From NCBI GenBank assembly GCA_027365375.1, contig DAHXNM010000296.1, positions 1 through 5,434 on the forward strand: 5,434 nt of DNA, written 5' to 3'. Shown here in pieces: positions 1-5,091 of this stretch. Position 1 is the stretch's first letter, and each line of letters starts with the position of its first letter. This stretch comes from Ferrimicrobium sp. Its GTDB lineage: Bacteria > Actinomycetota > Acidimicrobiia > Acidimicrobiales > Acidimicrobiaceae. The notes beneath the pieces are model-generated. The model saw nothing but the letters and a program-made list of their open reading frames with translations. It did not search any database and was not told the origin of the DNA. The translations under genes and the position numbers were made by a program.

Positions 1-21
1 GCGGCAGAGTTTCAAGGGGCG

Positions 22-35
22 AGCGACAAGTCGCT
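22..35. repeat. 14-bp palindrome, operator-like
   Basis: AGCGAC (22-27) and GTCGCT (30-35) are perfect 6-base inverted arms around an AA centre. The site lies about 205 bases upstream of the secreted-protein start, so it could be an operator for a promoter in this leader. It could also belong to a gene left of the window. No function is shown by the sequence itself. Confidence 0.35.
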
Positions 36-62
36 TAGTGCATACATATCCCACATGGCAGG

Positions 63-137
63 TCAAACTTTTCAACATTGCAAATGCATTAAAGACGTGT
101 CACCGCTCCGCCATAATGCCTGGTAGTCTCAAACTTT
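63..137. repeat. Short direct repeat TCAAACTTT (63-71 and 129-137)
   Basis: The 9-mer TCAAACTTT occurs at 63-71 and again at 129-137, both in the untranslated leader of the secreted-protein gene. The 66-base spacing is about six helical turns, which would suit a regulator binding two sites. A 9-mer repeated this closely can also arise by chance. No clear -35/-10 pair could be assigned in bases 1-239. Confidence 0.2.
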
Positions 138-225
138 AGAAGATTCTTCATAATGACAACACCTTTTCGCCACATTGTGTTAGGCTGTAGAGATGCGCCA
201 GACGATATGCCTGGTGGTGACCTAG

Positions 226-233
226 AAGGGGGT
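226..233 (+). promoter_or_regulatory. Ribosome binding site that fixes the start at 240
   Basis: AAGGGGGT at 226-233 sits seven bases upstream of the ATG at 240. The earlier in-frame ATG at 153 has no purine-rich site before it, and the 29 extra residues it would add precede the signal-peptide-like segment. Both facts favour 240 as the start. Confidence 0.7.
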
Positions 234-239
234 AAGCAA

Positions 240-905
240 ATGAAGGCACATAACATCATTCGGGGAGGGGCTGCAGTAGCTGCTAGCGCCGCGATGGTTA
301 GCCTAGGGACCGGGATGGGGTTGTCGACCCTCACTATGAGCAAGGATGGGTCAGCGCAGCTCCAGGGAGTCCAGCAAGGCAGTGTTCTCAGTGCGTCCCA
401 TCGAAATGGATCGAGGATTTCGCTCGCCAACTCTGGATCGAGGTCAAGTTTTTTGACCGTTGCACAGGGAAAGGCGCTTGGAATCCACCCGGGTATGCCG
501 GGTCCAAATGGAACAATTCCGGTTGTTGCACCTGCTGTGATCGGTCCAGATACCACCGCTGCGGGACTTGCTGAAATGACAGCCCAAGAACCACGAGTCA
601 CTGCGCTGACAATACATCCCGAGAGTGCCTACGGGTGCAATAACAGTGTATGTATCTCGATTAGCGGACAAGGACTGTTTGTCTCGGACTGGTATACAAG
701 TGCCTATTTTGTTGGACATGTCGAGACATTCGCCGTATACTGGGACAATGGTAAGCCTTGCGCAACTTCGAACGCGTTTTGGTCGACACCAAGCACTTGG
801 GAATCCTCTGAGTGGACGCCTGACGAGTACTTTTCGAATAACGCGCAACTATGTAATTCTTGGTGGGATCACTCGGGATACCCTTGCGAGACAGTCTACA
901 AGTAG
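240..905 (+). CDS. Predicted secreted protein with Cys/Trp-rich C-terminal domain
   Basis: Protein of 221 residues, function unknown. A basic N terminus (K2, R8) followed by an Ala/Gly/Met-rich hydrophobic stretch (about 9-32) looks like a signal peptide, with no lipobox cysteine. Residues 35-130 are a low-complexity Ser/Gly/Ala/Pro linker containing PGMPGPNGTIP at 84-94. Residues 131-221 form a compact domain with cysteines at 133, 138, 174, 205 and 216 and many Trp/Tyr residues, ending near G-x-P-C-E-T-V. This plan resembles small exported proteins of unknown function common in actinobacteria; that is recollection, not a search result. An odd cysteine count leaves one unpaired or a partner for another chain. 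Start 240 is chosen over 153 because of the ribosome binding site and the signal peptide. It stops with TAG and points toward the minus-strand operon with a gene-free gap between. An exported enzyme inhibitor, toxin or adhesin cannot be told apart. Confidence 0.75.
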   Translation: MKAHNIIRGGAAVAASAAMVSLGTGMGLSTLTMSKDGSAQLQGVQQGSVLSASHRNGSRISLANSGSRSSFLTVAQGKALGIHPGMPGPNGTIPVVAPAVIGPDTTAAGLAEMTAQEPRVTALTIHPESAYGCNNSVCISISGQGLFVSDWYTSAYFVGHVETFAVYWDNGKPCATSNAFWSTPSTWESSEWTPDEYFSNNAQLCNSWWDHSGYPCETVYK

Positions 906-991
906 GAAGGTACCGCTCTGTGTTCGGGCGTAGACGTCGCTACCAGCGTGAGCAGTATTTGCGATGGCACGGTATTGCACGAGAGACGGGA

Positions 992-1024
992 CCTGGGATG
1001 CCAGGGCCAAACGGAACCATTCCC
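992..1024 (+). pseudogene. Second coding copy of the PGMPGPNGTIP peptide
   Basis: Eleven codons encode PGMPGPNGTIP, identical at the protein level to codons 84-94 of the upstream secreted gene (489-521). Seven of the eleven codons differ, always at the third base. That pattern means both copies evolved under protein-level constraint. The surrounding open frame (860-1165) is otherwise Arg-rich and unlike the secreted protein, and its first ATG lies inside the upstream gene. The best reading is therefore a fragment of a decayed or frameshifted relative. A short live gene cannot be excluded. Confidence 0.4.
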
Positions 1025-1320
1025 CACGTTTTCCATGGACTCCCAAAGGATCGACCCTTACAATTGCGGATACTCATGACGTTCCACAAGGCGATTGCAC
1101 GAAGAAGGCTCTTGCGTAGACTGCTATGGGGATCAGAGCCTCCGGAGCAATCTCTTGGACGGTGATAATGGCGATGCTATTTCCATACAGTAGGGCTTGG
1201 GCTCGATTATGGTCCCTTGTGTTATTCATCAGGTGAAACACGGACTGCGTTCAGGGTGGCCGCGAGAGATGTATTAGCTCCGAACGTCGGATCTGTGGCA
1301 TCACCGGCGAGGAACCGCAT

Positions 1321-1336
1321 GTCTTTACAGAAAGAC
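1321..1336. repeat. Small inverted repeat GTCTTT-ACAG-AAAGAC
   Basis: Perfect 6-base arms (1321-1326 and 1331-1336) enclose a four-base loop. It lies in the convergent intergenic gap, where a terminator would be expected. There is no T-run on either side, and the stem is short and AT-rich. A weak structure or chance are both possible. Confidence 0.2.
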
Positions 1337-1514
1337 CGAAAGTTTGCGCGCCAAGACAGTGTAAGAACTTGACCTAAAACCCGACAACAAGTCACTGGTT
1401 ACGACAATGGATTGAGAATCGTCAGGATCGACCTGATATTGTCACAAGCCTGGCGTCATATTCCCTGGTCAGTAGCCGATCTCCCAAGTGTAATAAAAGA
1501 GGAAAGTCGCTAAG

Positions 1515-2339
1515 TCAAGAGAGGATTTTGCAATTTGCAACCTTGCATTTGGGCAGGTCACACCAGTTTCGCGAACGGCCCTTAATGAGCAACGCCAGGA
1601 GTTCCCGCGCTGGGTAGCTTGCTCGCACCCTTTTGATTTCACGAAGTCGACGATCCAGTGCGAGGACTGCCGATCCCTCTGGCTCGCTTCCCTTGTATGC
1701 CAACTGATGGAAAAAGTGGTCGGCCACCTCCGCATCGTTCGCGTTGGCGATGATCCAGTGTGCCACTCCGATTACCCTTGGAGGACAGTCGACATAGTGC
1801 CCGATGCGCTTAACCACAGTGACAGAATGGCGCAGTTCGGGGTTGTCCCCGACAAAGGCGACCACTGCGGCGGCGCTGACGCTCGACTCTCGTACATTCC
1901 CATAAATCCGACCGTCCGAGTAGAGCATTGCAAGCTTTGCAGCCGCTGCGAGCGTGTCCGCGTTTTTCTCGTTGCTCCAGCGCAACACGTCTCCCACGCT
2001 CCTGAGAACCCCTGTATCGATATTCACCATCGCATCAGATGGCGTGTTTCGCTGGACGGCGAAGGTGATTGTGCACTCACTACGCACAACAGCCTGGAGC
2101 CGATGCTGGCCGTTGAGTAGCGTCCCATCGGTTCCGAAGCAAATCATGTCCGCTCCGCGCGTCCACCGCCCTTGGCGCATATCGTCCGCATATTGGATGA
2201 CCTTGGCCTCGTGGATACGCCGGTTATTCTCATTGTTTTCCAACCATCGTTGGGCGAGACTGGGAGTGACGCGCACGTAGCTAATACTAGATTCGAGCGG
2301 TAATGTCGTTATGTTCGTAATGGGTTCGGTATTGGTCAT
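1515..2339 (-). CDS. ParB-like / DGQHR-type DNA-associated protein
   Basis: Protein of 274 residues. The diagnostic block is GTDGTLLNGQHRLQA at residues 69-83, preceded by a helix with A-K-V-I-x-x-Y-A-x-D-M (45-54) and the G-R-W turn (57-59). A second conserved block, N-I-D-T-G (106-110), follows. The N-G-Q-H-R core is typical of ParB/sulfiredoxin-fold proteins found on phages and plasmids, often annotated as ParB-like nuclease-domain proteins of unproven activity. Roles in DNA binding, nicking or partition are inference. A ribosome binding site (GAAGG, six bases before ATG) is present, and ATG overlaps the upstream gene's TGA by four bases, so translation is probably coupled. It is the last gene of the operon and stops with TGA. 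The final 20 residues are odd: three cysteines at 260, 265 and 270 where I would expect a short basic tail, which may reflect a late frameshift or simple divergence. Confidence 0.8.
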   Translation of the reverse strand: MTNTEPITNITTLPLESSISYVRVTPSLAQRWLENNENNRRIHEAKVIQYADDMRQGRWTRGADMICFGTDGTLLNGQHRLQAVVRSECTITFAVQRNTPSDAMVNIDTGVLRSVGDVLRWSNEKNADTLAAAAKLAMLYSDGRIYGNVRESSVSAAAVVAFVGDNPELRHSVTVVKRIGHYVDCPPRVIGVAHWIIANANDAEVADHFFHQLAYKGSEPEGSAVLALDRRLREIKRVRASYPARELLALLIKGRSRNWCDLPKCKVANCKILS

Positions 2340-2902
2340 CGGGATCCTTCTTCCAGGCTGAAGCTCAGCCGGTCTATGACACCCTGAAGGGCATCTCTTG
2401 CACGAACGAGATCACTGTGGTACCTCACTGCGATGATCTCCGAGTTGGAGGTGAATCGTTTGTCATCCACCAGGCGGGTAATTCGCGCTGTGGCCTTAGT
2501 CAGGTCATCGACAGCGCTCGAGAACTGGTCGGTGAGAGGCTTTGCACGCGGTGCGGGTTTGGCTTCGTCTTGGACCTTGTGCACTACGTTGGCGCGACTG
2601 AGGTTCCCCTCGGCCTTCGCATCTTCGATAGCCTGGTCAAAATCAGCGCTCGACGCATCGGCCATCGCGTAGGAGTCCTTCTGTTCCTGATGCGCACCAA
2701 AGTACTCCAAAGGTGCTGGTAGATGGGAGGTCGCACGCGCCCTCCCATAATTACCGACCCTACCTACCGTCTGGCTGGGTGGGCGTACTGTCCCCTCCTC
2801 TTGCCCGGCTCGTACCAGCTCCCCAACACGGCGTTCGCATCTGCGCACGACCTCCGTCGCTGAGAGCTGGGCGTCGAACGCCATCTCCTTTTCGCGGATC
2901 AC
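2336..2902 (-). CDS. Accessory protein of the ParB-like gene (downstream part of an amber-interrupted frame)
   Basis: As an uninterrupted ORF this is 188 residues from a GTG at 2902. I think the ancestral gene began at ATG 3064 and encoded 242 residues, with TAG at codon 37. Residue positions in the short form: a helix-rich start with E-V-V-R-R-C-E-R-R-V-G-E-L (about 17-29), a Gly/Pro-rich bridge, a block resembling F-D-Q-A-I-E-D-A-K-A-E-G-N-L-S-R-A-N-V-V (about 88-107), and a helical C terminus. The R-x-x-R-x-x-G-E-L block and the acidic E-A-K-x-x-G-x-L-S-R-A block recall small proteins encoded beside ParB-like genes on actinobacterial plasmids and phages; their function is unknown to me. 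The GTG lacks a good ribosome binding site (only GAGAG abutting it), and the ATG at 2884 has AAGGAG immediately against it. The short form may therefore be poorly translated or made by readthrough or reinitiation. It overlaps the ParB-like gene by four bases. Confidence 0.65.
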   Translation of the reverse strand: MIREKEMAFDAQLSATEVVRRCERRVGELVRAGQEEGTVRPPSQTVGRVGNYGRARATSHLPAPLEYFGAHQEQKDSYAMADASSADFDQAIEDAKAEGNLSRANVVHKVQDEAKPAPRAKPLTDQFSSAVDDLTKATARITRLVDDKRFTSNSEIIAVRYHSDLVRARDALQGVIDRLSFSLEEGSR

Positions 2903-3064
2903 ACTCTCGTACCCAACTGCTATCGCTTTGGTGTGGCGCGCGTCGTCGATACCCTATGCTTCAGCCAGCCAGGACTTCGTCCGGTACAGGACCGTGGTCA
3001 TGTATCCCACGGGGTCGGTCTCGATCGAGGTTGTGTCGGCCTCGATGGGTAAAAGATCGGTCAT
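2903..3064 (-). pseudogene. 5' part of the accessory gene, ended by an in-frame TAG at 2954-2956
   Basis: From ATG 3064 the frame runs 36 codons, meets TAG (codon 37), then continues without another stop through GTG 2902 to the end of the accessory gene, all in one frame. Of the 36 codons before the stop, 28 end in G or C, as expected for coding sequence here. The residues around the stop (L-A-E-A-[TAG]-G-I-D-D-A-R) form a natural helix-turn-helix start for this kind of protein, and a change from AAG, CAG or GAG would give TAG. The start has an upstream AGAGAGG site, with ten bases between GAGG and the ATG. Options: a point-mutation pseudogene, a sequencing error, suppressor-dependent readthrough, or a true 36-residue leader peptide. 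Confidence 0.6.
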
Positions 3065-3113
3065 GCCAAATAATCCTCTCTGTTGATCCAGAGCAACCAG
3101 GGCTCCTGTCTGC

Positions 3114-3129
3114 TATATATAGGCACGAT
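3114..3129 (-). promoter_or_regulatory. Promoter-like element upstream of the accessory gene
   Basis: On the minus strand ATCGTGCC is followed by TATATA (-10-like), about 50 bases before ATG 3064. The 11-mer ATAGGCACGAT (plus strand, 3119-3129) recurs at 3948-3958 in front of the operon's first gene, in the same relation to a -10-like box. No good -35 hexamer is visible here. This would allow the accessory and ParB-like genes to be transcribed separately from the kinase. Confidence 0.35.
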
Positions 3130-3131
3130 TC

Positions 3132-3710
3132 TCATTTATGCACCAAACGCGACTTCGCCAACTCCAAAGCCGTTTGGTGCGCGAGAGTCAGATACTGCGA
3201 AGGATCACAACCAAGGTCTACCGTGATGGCATCGGGCGGTACGGCCAAGTCGGGATCGAATGTCATCCCAGAAGCGATCTTGGTAGCGTCCATTGCGCGT
3301 GCGCGCTGACAGATGCGCTCGTGTCGGATCTCGGGTGGGCAGGTTGCGATTACCCATCGAAAGCGCGATGTGAGTCCAGCACATGCTTCGTCGAACGCTT
3401 TGGGGTAATGTCGGCGAAAGCCAGTCCAGGGCGATACCGCGATCACGGGATGCTCGGGAGTGGCCGCAGTTGAGGCCAGCGCGAGAAAGAGGCTCAGGAG
3501 CCGTCCGTGCACGACTTCGCGCCACTGAAGTTCGTCCACTACTCGAGTACCAATTCCTAGCGCGGCCCCAACAGCGATGCGAGGAGCCTCAAAGAGATCG
3601 TCGGTGTCGAGCACATTGGCGCATAGAGCCTTCGCTAGATAAGGAGCAAAGGTGGACTTGCCCGAACCGGGCAGACCGGCTAACAGAACCACAAGCGGTT
3701 GGTTCGACAT
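3132..3710 (-). CDS. P-loop kinase-like NTPase
   Basis: Protein of 192 residues with a textbook Walker A motif, GLPGSGKST at 12-20, in a beta-strand/P-loop context (V-V-L-L-A before it). D-T-D-D at 35-38 sits where small P-loop kinases place the acceptor or substrate-binding acid. A later R-H-E-R-x-x-x-R-A-R segment (about 128-137) resembles the arginine-bearing lid that contacts ATP phosphates. Length and layout fit the small-molecule or nucleic-acid kinase group (gluconate kinase, zeta-toxin and polynucleotide kinase relatives) commonly annotated as AAA family ATPase. The substrate cannot be told. ATG 3710 is preceded by GAGAGG with seven bases between. Only 11 bases separate it from the membrane-peptide gene upstream, so the two are co-transcribed. 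Its last 49 bases contain a 10-bp inverted repeat, and it stops with TGA. A toxin role (zeta-like) is possible, but no antitoxin is evident. Confidence 0.75.
   Translation of the reverse strand: MSNQPLVVLLAGLPGSGKSTFAPYLAKALCANVLDTDDLFEAPRIAVGAALGIGTRVVDELQWREVVHGRLLSLFLALASTAATPEHPVIAVSPWTGFRRHYPKAFDEACAGLTSRFRWVIATCPPEIRHERICQRARAMDATKIASGMTFDPDLAVPPDAITVDLGCDPSQYLTLAHQTALELAKSRLVHK
3140..3180 (-). terminator. 10-bp inverted repeat at the kinase 3' end, attenuator or terminator candidate
   Basis: GCACCAAACG (3140-3149) and CGTTTGGTGC (3171-3180) are perfect inverted arms around a 21-base loop, inside the final codons of the kinase gene. On the minus-strand transcript the stem ends three codons before the end of the gene. 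No U-run follows (ATAAATGA instead), so factor-independent termination is doubtful. It could protect the mRNA 3' end, slow transcription before the next gene, or bind a protein near the promoter-like element at 3114-3129. Confidence 0.4.
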
Positions 3711-3721
3711 AGTTCCGCCTC

Positions 3722-3910
3722 TCAGGGTAGTAATGGCTGGCGGATGGGGTTGAGGGGTGCTGGGGCTTGCAGATAGATGCCCTGCTCTGGGTAATGAGCC
3801 ATGTTAGGGAGCGGGGTGGAGTGAGAAGTTGCCCATCCAAACGCACTTGCGCCGATCACGATTAATGCGACCACCAGGGTTCTGTTCGCCTTGCTTCTAG
3901 CTATCACCAT
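3722..3910 (-). CDS. Small single-pass membrane or exported peptide
   Basis: Protein of 62 residues. Basic residues R5, K7 and R10 precede a hydrophobic span T-L-V-V-A-L-I-V-I-G-A-S-A-F-G-W (about 11-26). A Pro-rich tail follows (six prolines after residue 32, ending R-Q-P-L-L-P). This is the plan of a membrane-anchored peptide with the tail outside, or of a signal peptide with a short mature part. The start is well supported: CAGGAG sits seven bases before ATG 3910. The stop TGA lies 11 bases from the kinase start, making this the first gene of the minus-strand operon. No known family is recognised. A holin-like, immunity or toxic-peptide role is conceivable but not shown. Confidence 0.65.
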   Translation of the reverse strand: MVIARSKANRTLVVALIVIGASAFGWATSHSTPLPNMAHYPEQGIYLQAPAPLNPIRQPLLP

Positions 3911-3944
3911 GTCAGCGCTCCTGTATTTGCGTCTCTACCAATAC

Positions 3945-3972
3945 TTAATAGGCACGATCTCGCTGGTGTCGG
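3945..3972 (-). promoter_or_regulatory. Putative promoter of the minus-strand operon
   Basis: Reading the minus strand, CCGACA (3972-3967, four of six matches to TTGACA) is separated by 16 bases from TATTAA (3950-3945, four of six to TATAAT). The start would fall about 30 bases before ATG 3910. The end of the spacer, ATCGTGCC, and the -10 box match the element at 3114-3129. Assignment is by consensus only. Confidence 0.4.
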
Positions 3973-3986
3973 ATGGAATCGGTGCA

Positions 3987-3994
3987 TATATATC
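3987..3994 (+). promoter_or_regulatory. Possible -10 region of the recombinase promoter
   Basis: TATATATC at 3987-3994 lies about 40 bases before ATG 4035 and is the only AT-rich -10-like block in the divergent gap on this strand. No clear -35 hexamer is visible at 16-18 bases upstream, so the promoter may need an activator or lie elsewhere. Confidence 0.3.
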
Positions 3995-4000
3995 TTGCAG

Positions 4001-4014
4001 GACTCAAAAGAGTC
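4001..4014. repeat. Inverted repeat GACTC-AAAA-GAGTC in the recombinase leader
   Basis: Perfect five-base arms surround AAAA, placed between the -10-like block and the ribosome binding site at 4022-4028. The position suits a repressor operator or an mRNA hairpin just ahead of the ribosome site. The stem is short and could be chance. Confidence 0.35.
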
Positions 4015-4034
4015 TCTGATTAGGAGGGTTCGAC

Positions 4035-4994
4035 ATGTTGAAAGCAGTAGAGACCAGTGGTAGCAGTCGAGGACTGGGGTTGAATAAGGAGCTGTTGCGG
4101 CGGACGGTCAACGAAGATCTGAACAACAAGGGGAATTCACCCCTGACAGACAATGAGTTCGACCTGCTCATCGAGGTTTGTGAACGTACGGGTCTGGATC
4201 CATTTGCGCGCCAGGTGTATGCGATCAAGCGCTACGACGGCAGGGCTAAGCGCGATATCCTCAGCATCCAAACATCGATCGATGGGTTTCGACTCATAGC
4301 CGAGCGGACGCACACTTATGCCGGCCAGGACGGACCGTTCTGGTGTGGCCCTGACGGCGTATGGCACGATGTCTGGCTTGAGGATACCCCACCAGCGGCA
4401 GCAAGAGTCGTTGTGAAGAAGCTCCTCGGCGGAGTCATCACGACAAGCTCAGCCGTAGCACGCTACGCATCTTATGCACAGAAGACCCGCTCGGGAGAGA
4501 TCGTGCGGATGTGGGCGGCGATGGGTGATAATCAACTCGCCAAGTGCGCAGAGGCATTAGCTTTACGCAAAGCCTTTCCCCAGGAGCTCTCTGGTCTCTA
4601 CACGATTGATGAGATGGCCCAGGCTCAGGAGCCGAGCAATGGACCGGCAGACAACGGTGGGTCCAGGGGAAATACCGTAAGCGCTTCGGCCAACACGACT
4701 ACAACCACAGCCAAGGAACGCGCGCTGTCGGTGGTTGATGGGGAGGGCCAGAACACCTCCTCTACGACCGAGGAGGAGCCTGGCAATGCGGCCAACGCCC
4801 CGGCAGTAGATGGCCAGATACACGCGATCAAGGCATACTTTGATGCGCTCTCGATCGATCGCGACATGCGTCCGGACTATGTAACCCAAATCGTCGGGCA
4901 TGAAATCGGAACACTGAGGGATCTGACTCGCTCTGAGGCGTCGCAGTTGATCAAACACCTAGCAGCAACGACACAGAGCACCGAATCGGAATAG
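4035..4994 (+). CDS. bet: RecT/Bet-family single-strand DNA annealing recombinase
   Basis: Protein of 319 residues. Such proteins coat single-stranded DNA and anneal complementary strands during phage or plasmid recombination, usually with a partner 5'-3' exonuclease, which is not in this window. Family signatures: F-D-L-L-I-E-V-C-E-R-T-G-L-D-P-F-x-R-Q-V-Y-A-I at 42-64; S-I-Q-T-S-I-D-G-F-R-L-I-A-E-R at 77-91; the insert starting with G-x-D-G-P-F-W-C-G-P-D-G-V-W at 97-110; and M-W-A-A-M...L-A-K-C-A-E-A-L-A-L-R-K-A-F-P-x-E-L-x-G-L-Y-T-x-D-E-M from 159 to 194, which is characteristic of Bet. Residues about 197-250 are an Asn/Thr/Ser/Glu-rich linker, probably disordered, followed by a helical tail (about 255-319) that may bind partner proteins or SSB. 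TAGGAGGG is seven bases upstream of the ATG. It stops with TAG. It is transcribed away from the minus-strand operon. Confidence 0.92.
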   Translation: MLKAVETSGSSRGLGLNKELLRRTVNEDLNNKGNSPLTDNEFDLLIEVCERTGLDPFARQVYAIKRYDGRAKRDILSIQTSIDGFRLIAERTHTYAGQDGPFWCGPDGVWHDVWLEDTPPAAARVVVKKLLGGVITTSSAVARYASYAQKTRSGEIVRMWAAMGDNQLAKCAEALALRKAFPQELSGLYTIDEMAQAQEPSNGPADNGGSRGNTVSASANTTTTTAKERALSVVDGEGQNTSSTTEEEPGNAANAPAVDGQIHAIKAYFDALSIDRDMRPDYVTQIVGHEIGTLRDLTRSEASQLIKHLAATTQSTESE

Positions 4995-5007
4995 CTACCT
5001 AAAGATC

Positions 5008-5041
5008 GAGCCGGTGGTGGAATTACACCCACTACCGGCTC
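5008..5041 (+). terminator. Strong 13-bp hairpin after the recombinase gene
   Basis: Bases 5008-5020 pair with 5029-5041 (GAGCCGGTGGTGG with CCACTACCGGCTC) through 13 pairs, one of them G-U, with an eight-base loop AATTACAC. It begins 14 bases after the recombinase TAG and is placed like a terminator. TGTCGATAG follows instead of a T-run, so it may act with Rho or stabilise the mRNA end rather than terminate alone. Confidence 0.55.
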
Positions 5042-5054
5042 TGTCGATAGTAGG

Positions 5055-5060
5055 TAGAAT
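5055..5060 (+). promoter_or_regulatory. Possible -10 box for the zinc-finger-like gene
   Basis: TAGAAT at 5055-5060 lies between the hairpin and the TTG-started gene, leaving about 25 bases of leader. No matching -35 hexamer was found at the usual distance. It is offered only because the upstream hairpin may separate the two genes' transcripts. Confidence 0.2.
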
Positions 5061-5080
5061 ACGAACACCCGTTCGCACAC

Positions 5081-5088
5081 GGAGGTGA
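5081..5088 (+). promoter_or_regulatory. Ribosome binding site GGAGGTGA that fixes a TTG start
   Basis: GGAGGTGA at 5081-5088 is a near-perfect anti-16S match. Its last three bases are an in-frame TGA for the next gene, so that gene cannot start further upstream. TTG at 5092 is six bases after GGAGG and is the only start codon at the right distance. Confidence 0.75.
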
Positions 5089-5091
5089 GAC

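Larger units (their letters stand above)
906..1514. other. 609-base stretch without an intact gene; possible decayed paralogue remnant
   Basis: No frame here combines a ribosome binding site, a sensible start and a family-like protein. The only coding-like trace is PGMPGPNGTIP, read from 992-1024, which repeats residues 84-94 of the secreted protein. Just before it, in a different frame (966-998), the reading G-T-V followed by L-G eight residues later recalls the matching T-V...L-G spacing in the secreted protein. This would fit a frameshifted relative but is weak. The stretch lies between two convergent transcription units. A 6-bp hairpin at 1321-1336 and a 5-bp one at 1422-1436 lack T-runs, so neither is a convincing terminator. 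Bases 1166-1514 otherwise show nothing recognisable. Confidence 0.45.

Noticed and set aside
89..601. 170-codon open frame on the minus strand
   Set aside because: Antisense to the secreted-protein gene, with low-complexity Ala/Pro content. The plus-strand frame has a signal peptide and a ribosome binding site; this one has neither.
860..1165. 101-codon open frame as an independent gene
   Set aside because: It begins inside the secreted-protein gene, has no ribosome binding site and is Arg-rich. Only its PGMPGPNGTIP segment looks coding.
1369..1397. TTGACC with a possible plus-strand -10 at 17 bases
   Set aside because: The -10 candidate (TCACTG) is poor and no plus-strand gene follows.
1047..1433. 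Direct repeat AGGATCGACC at 1047-1056 and 1424-1433
   Set aside because: A 10-mer pair is expected by chance in this length, and neither copy has matching flanks.
1529..1542. Tandem TTGCAA motifs
   Set aside because: They lie within the coding end of the ParB-like gene, are too short, and have no further copies arranged as an array.
2336..3064. Genetic code with TAG reassigned to an amino acid
   Set aside because: The recombinase and secreted-protein genes both end in TAG at sensible positions, and the recombinase TAG is followed by a terminator-like hairpin. A single interrupted gene is better explained locally.
2713..3309. 198-codon open frame on the plus strand
   Set aside because: It lies antisense to the amber-interrupted accessory gene and the kinase, is Arg/Pro/Ser-rich as shadow frames of GC-rich genes are, and has no recognisable domain.
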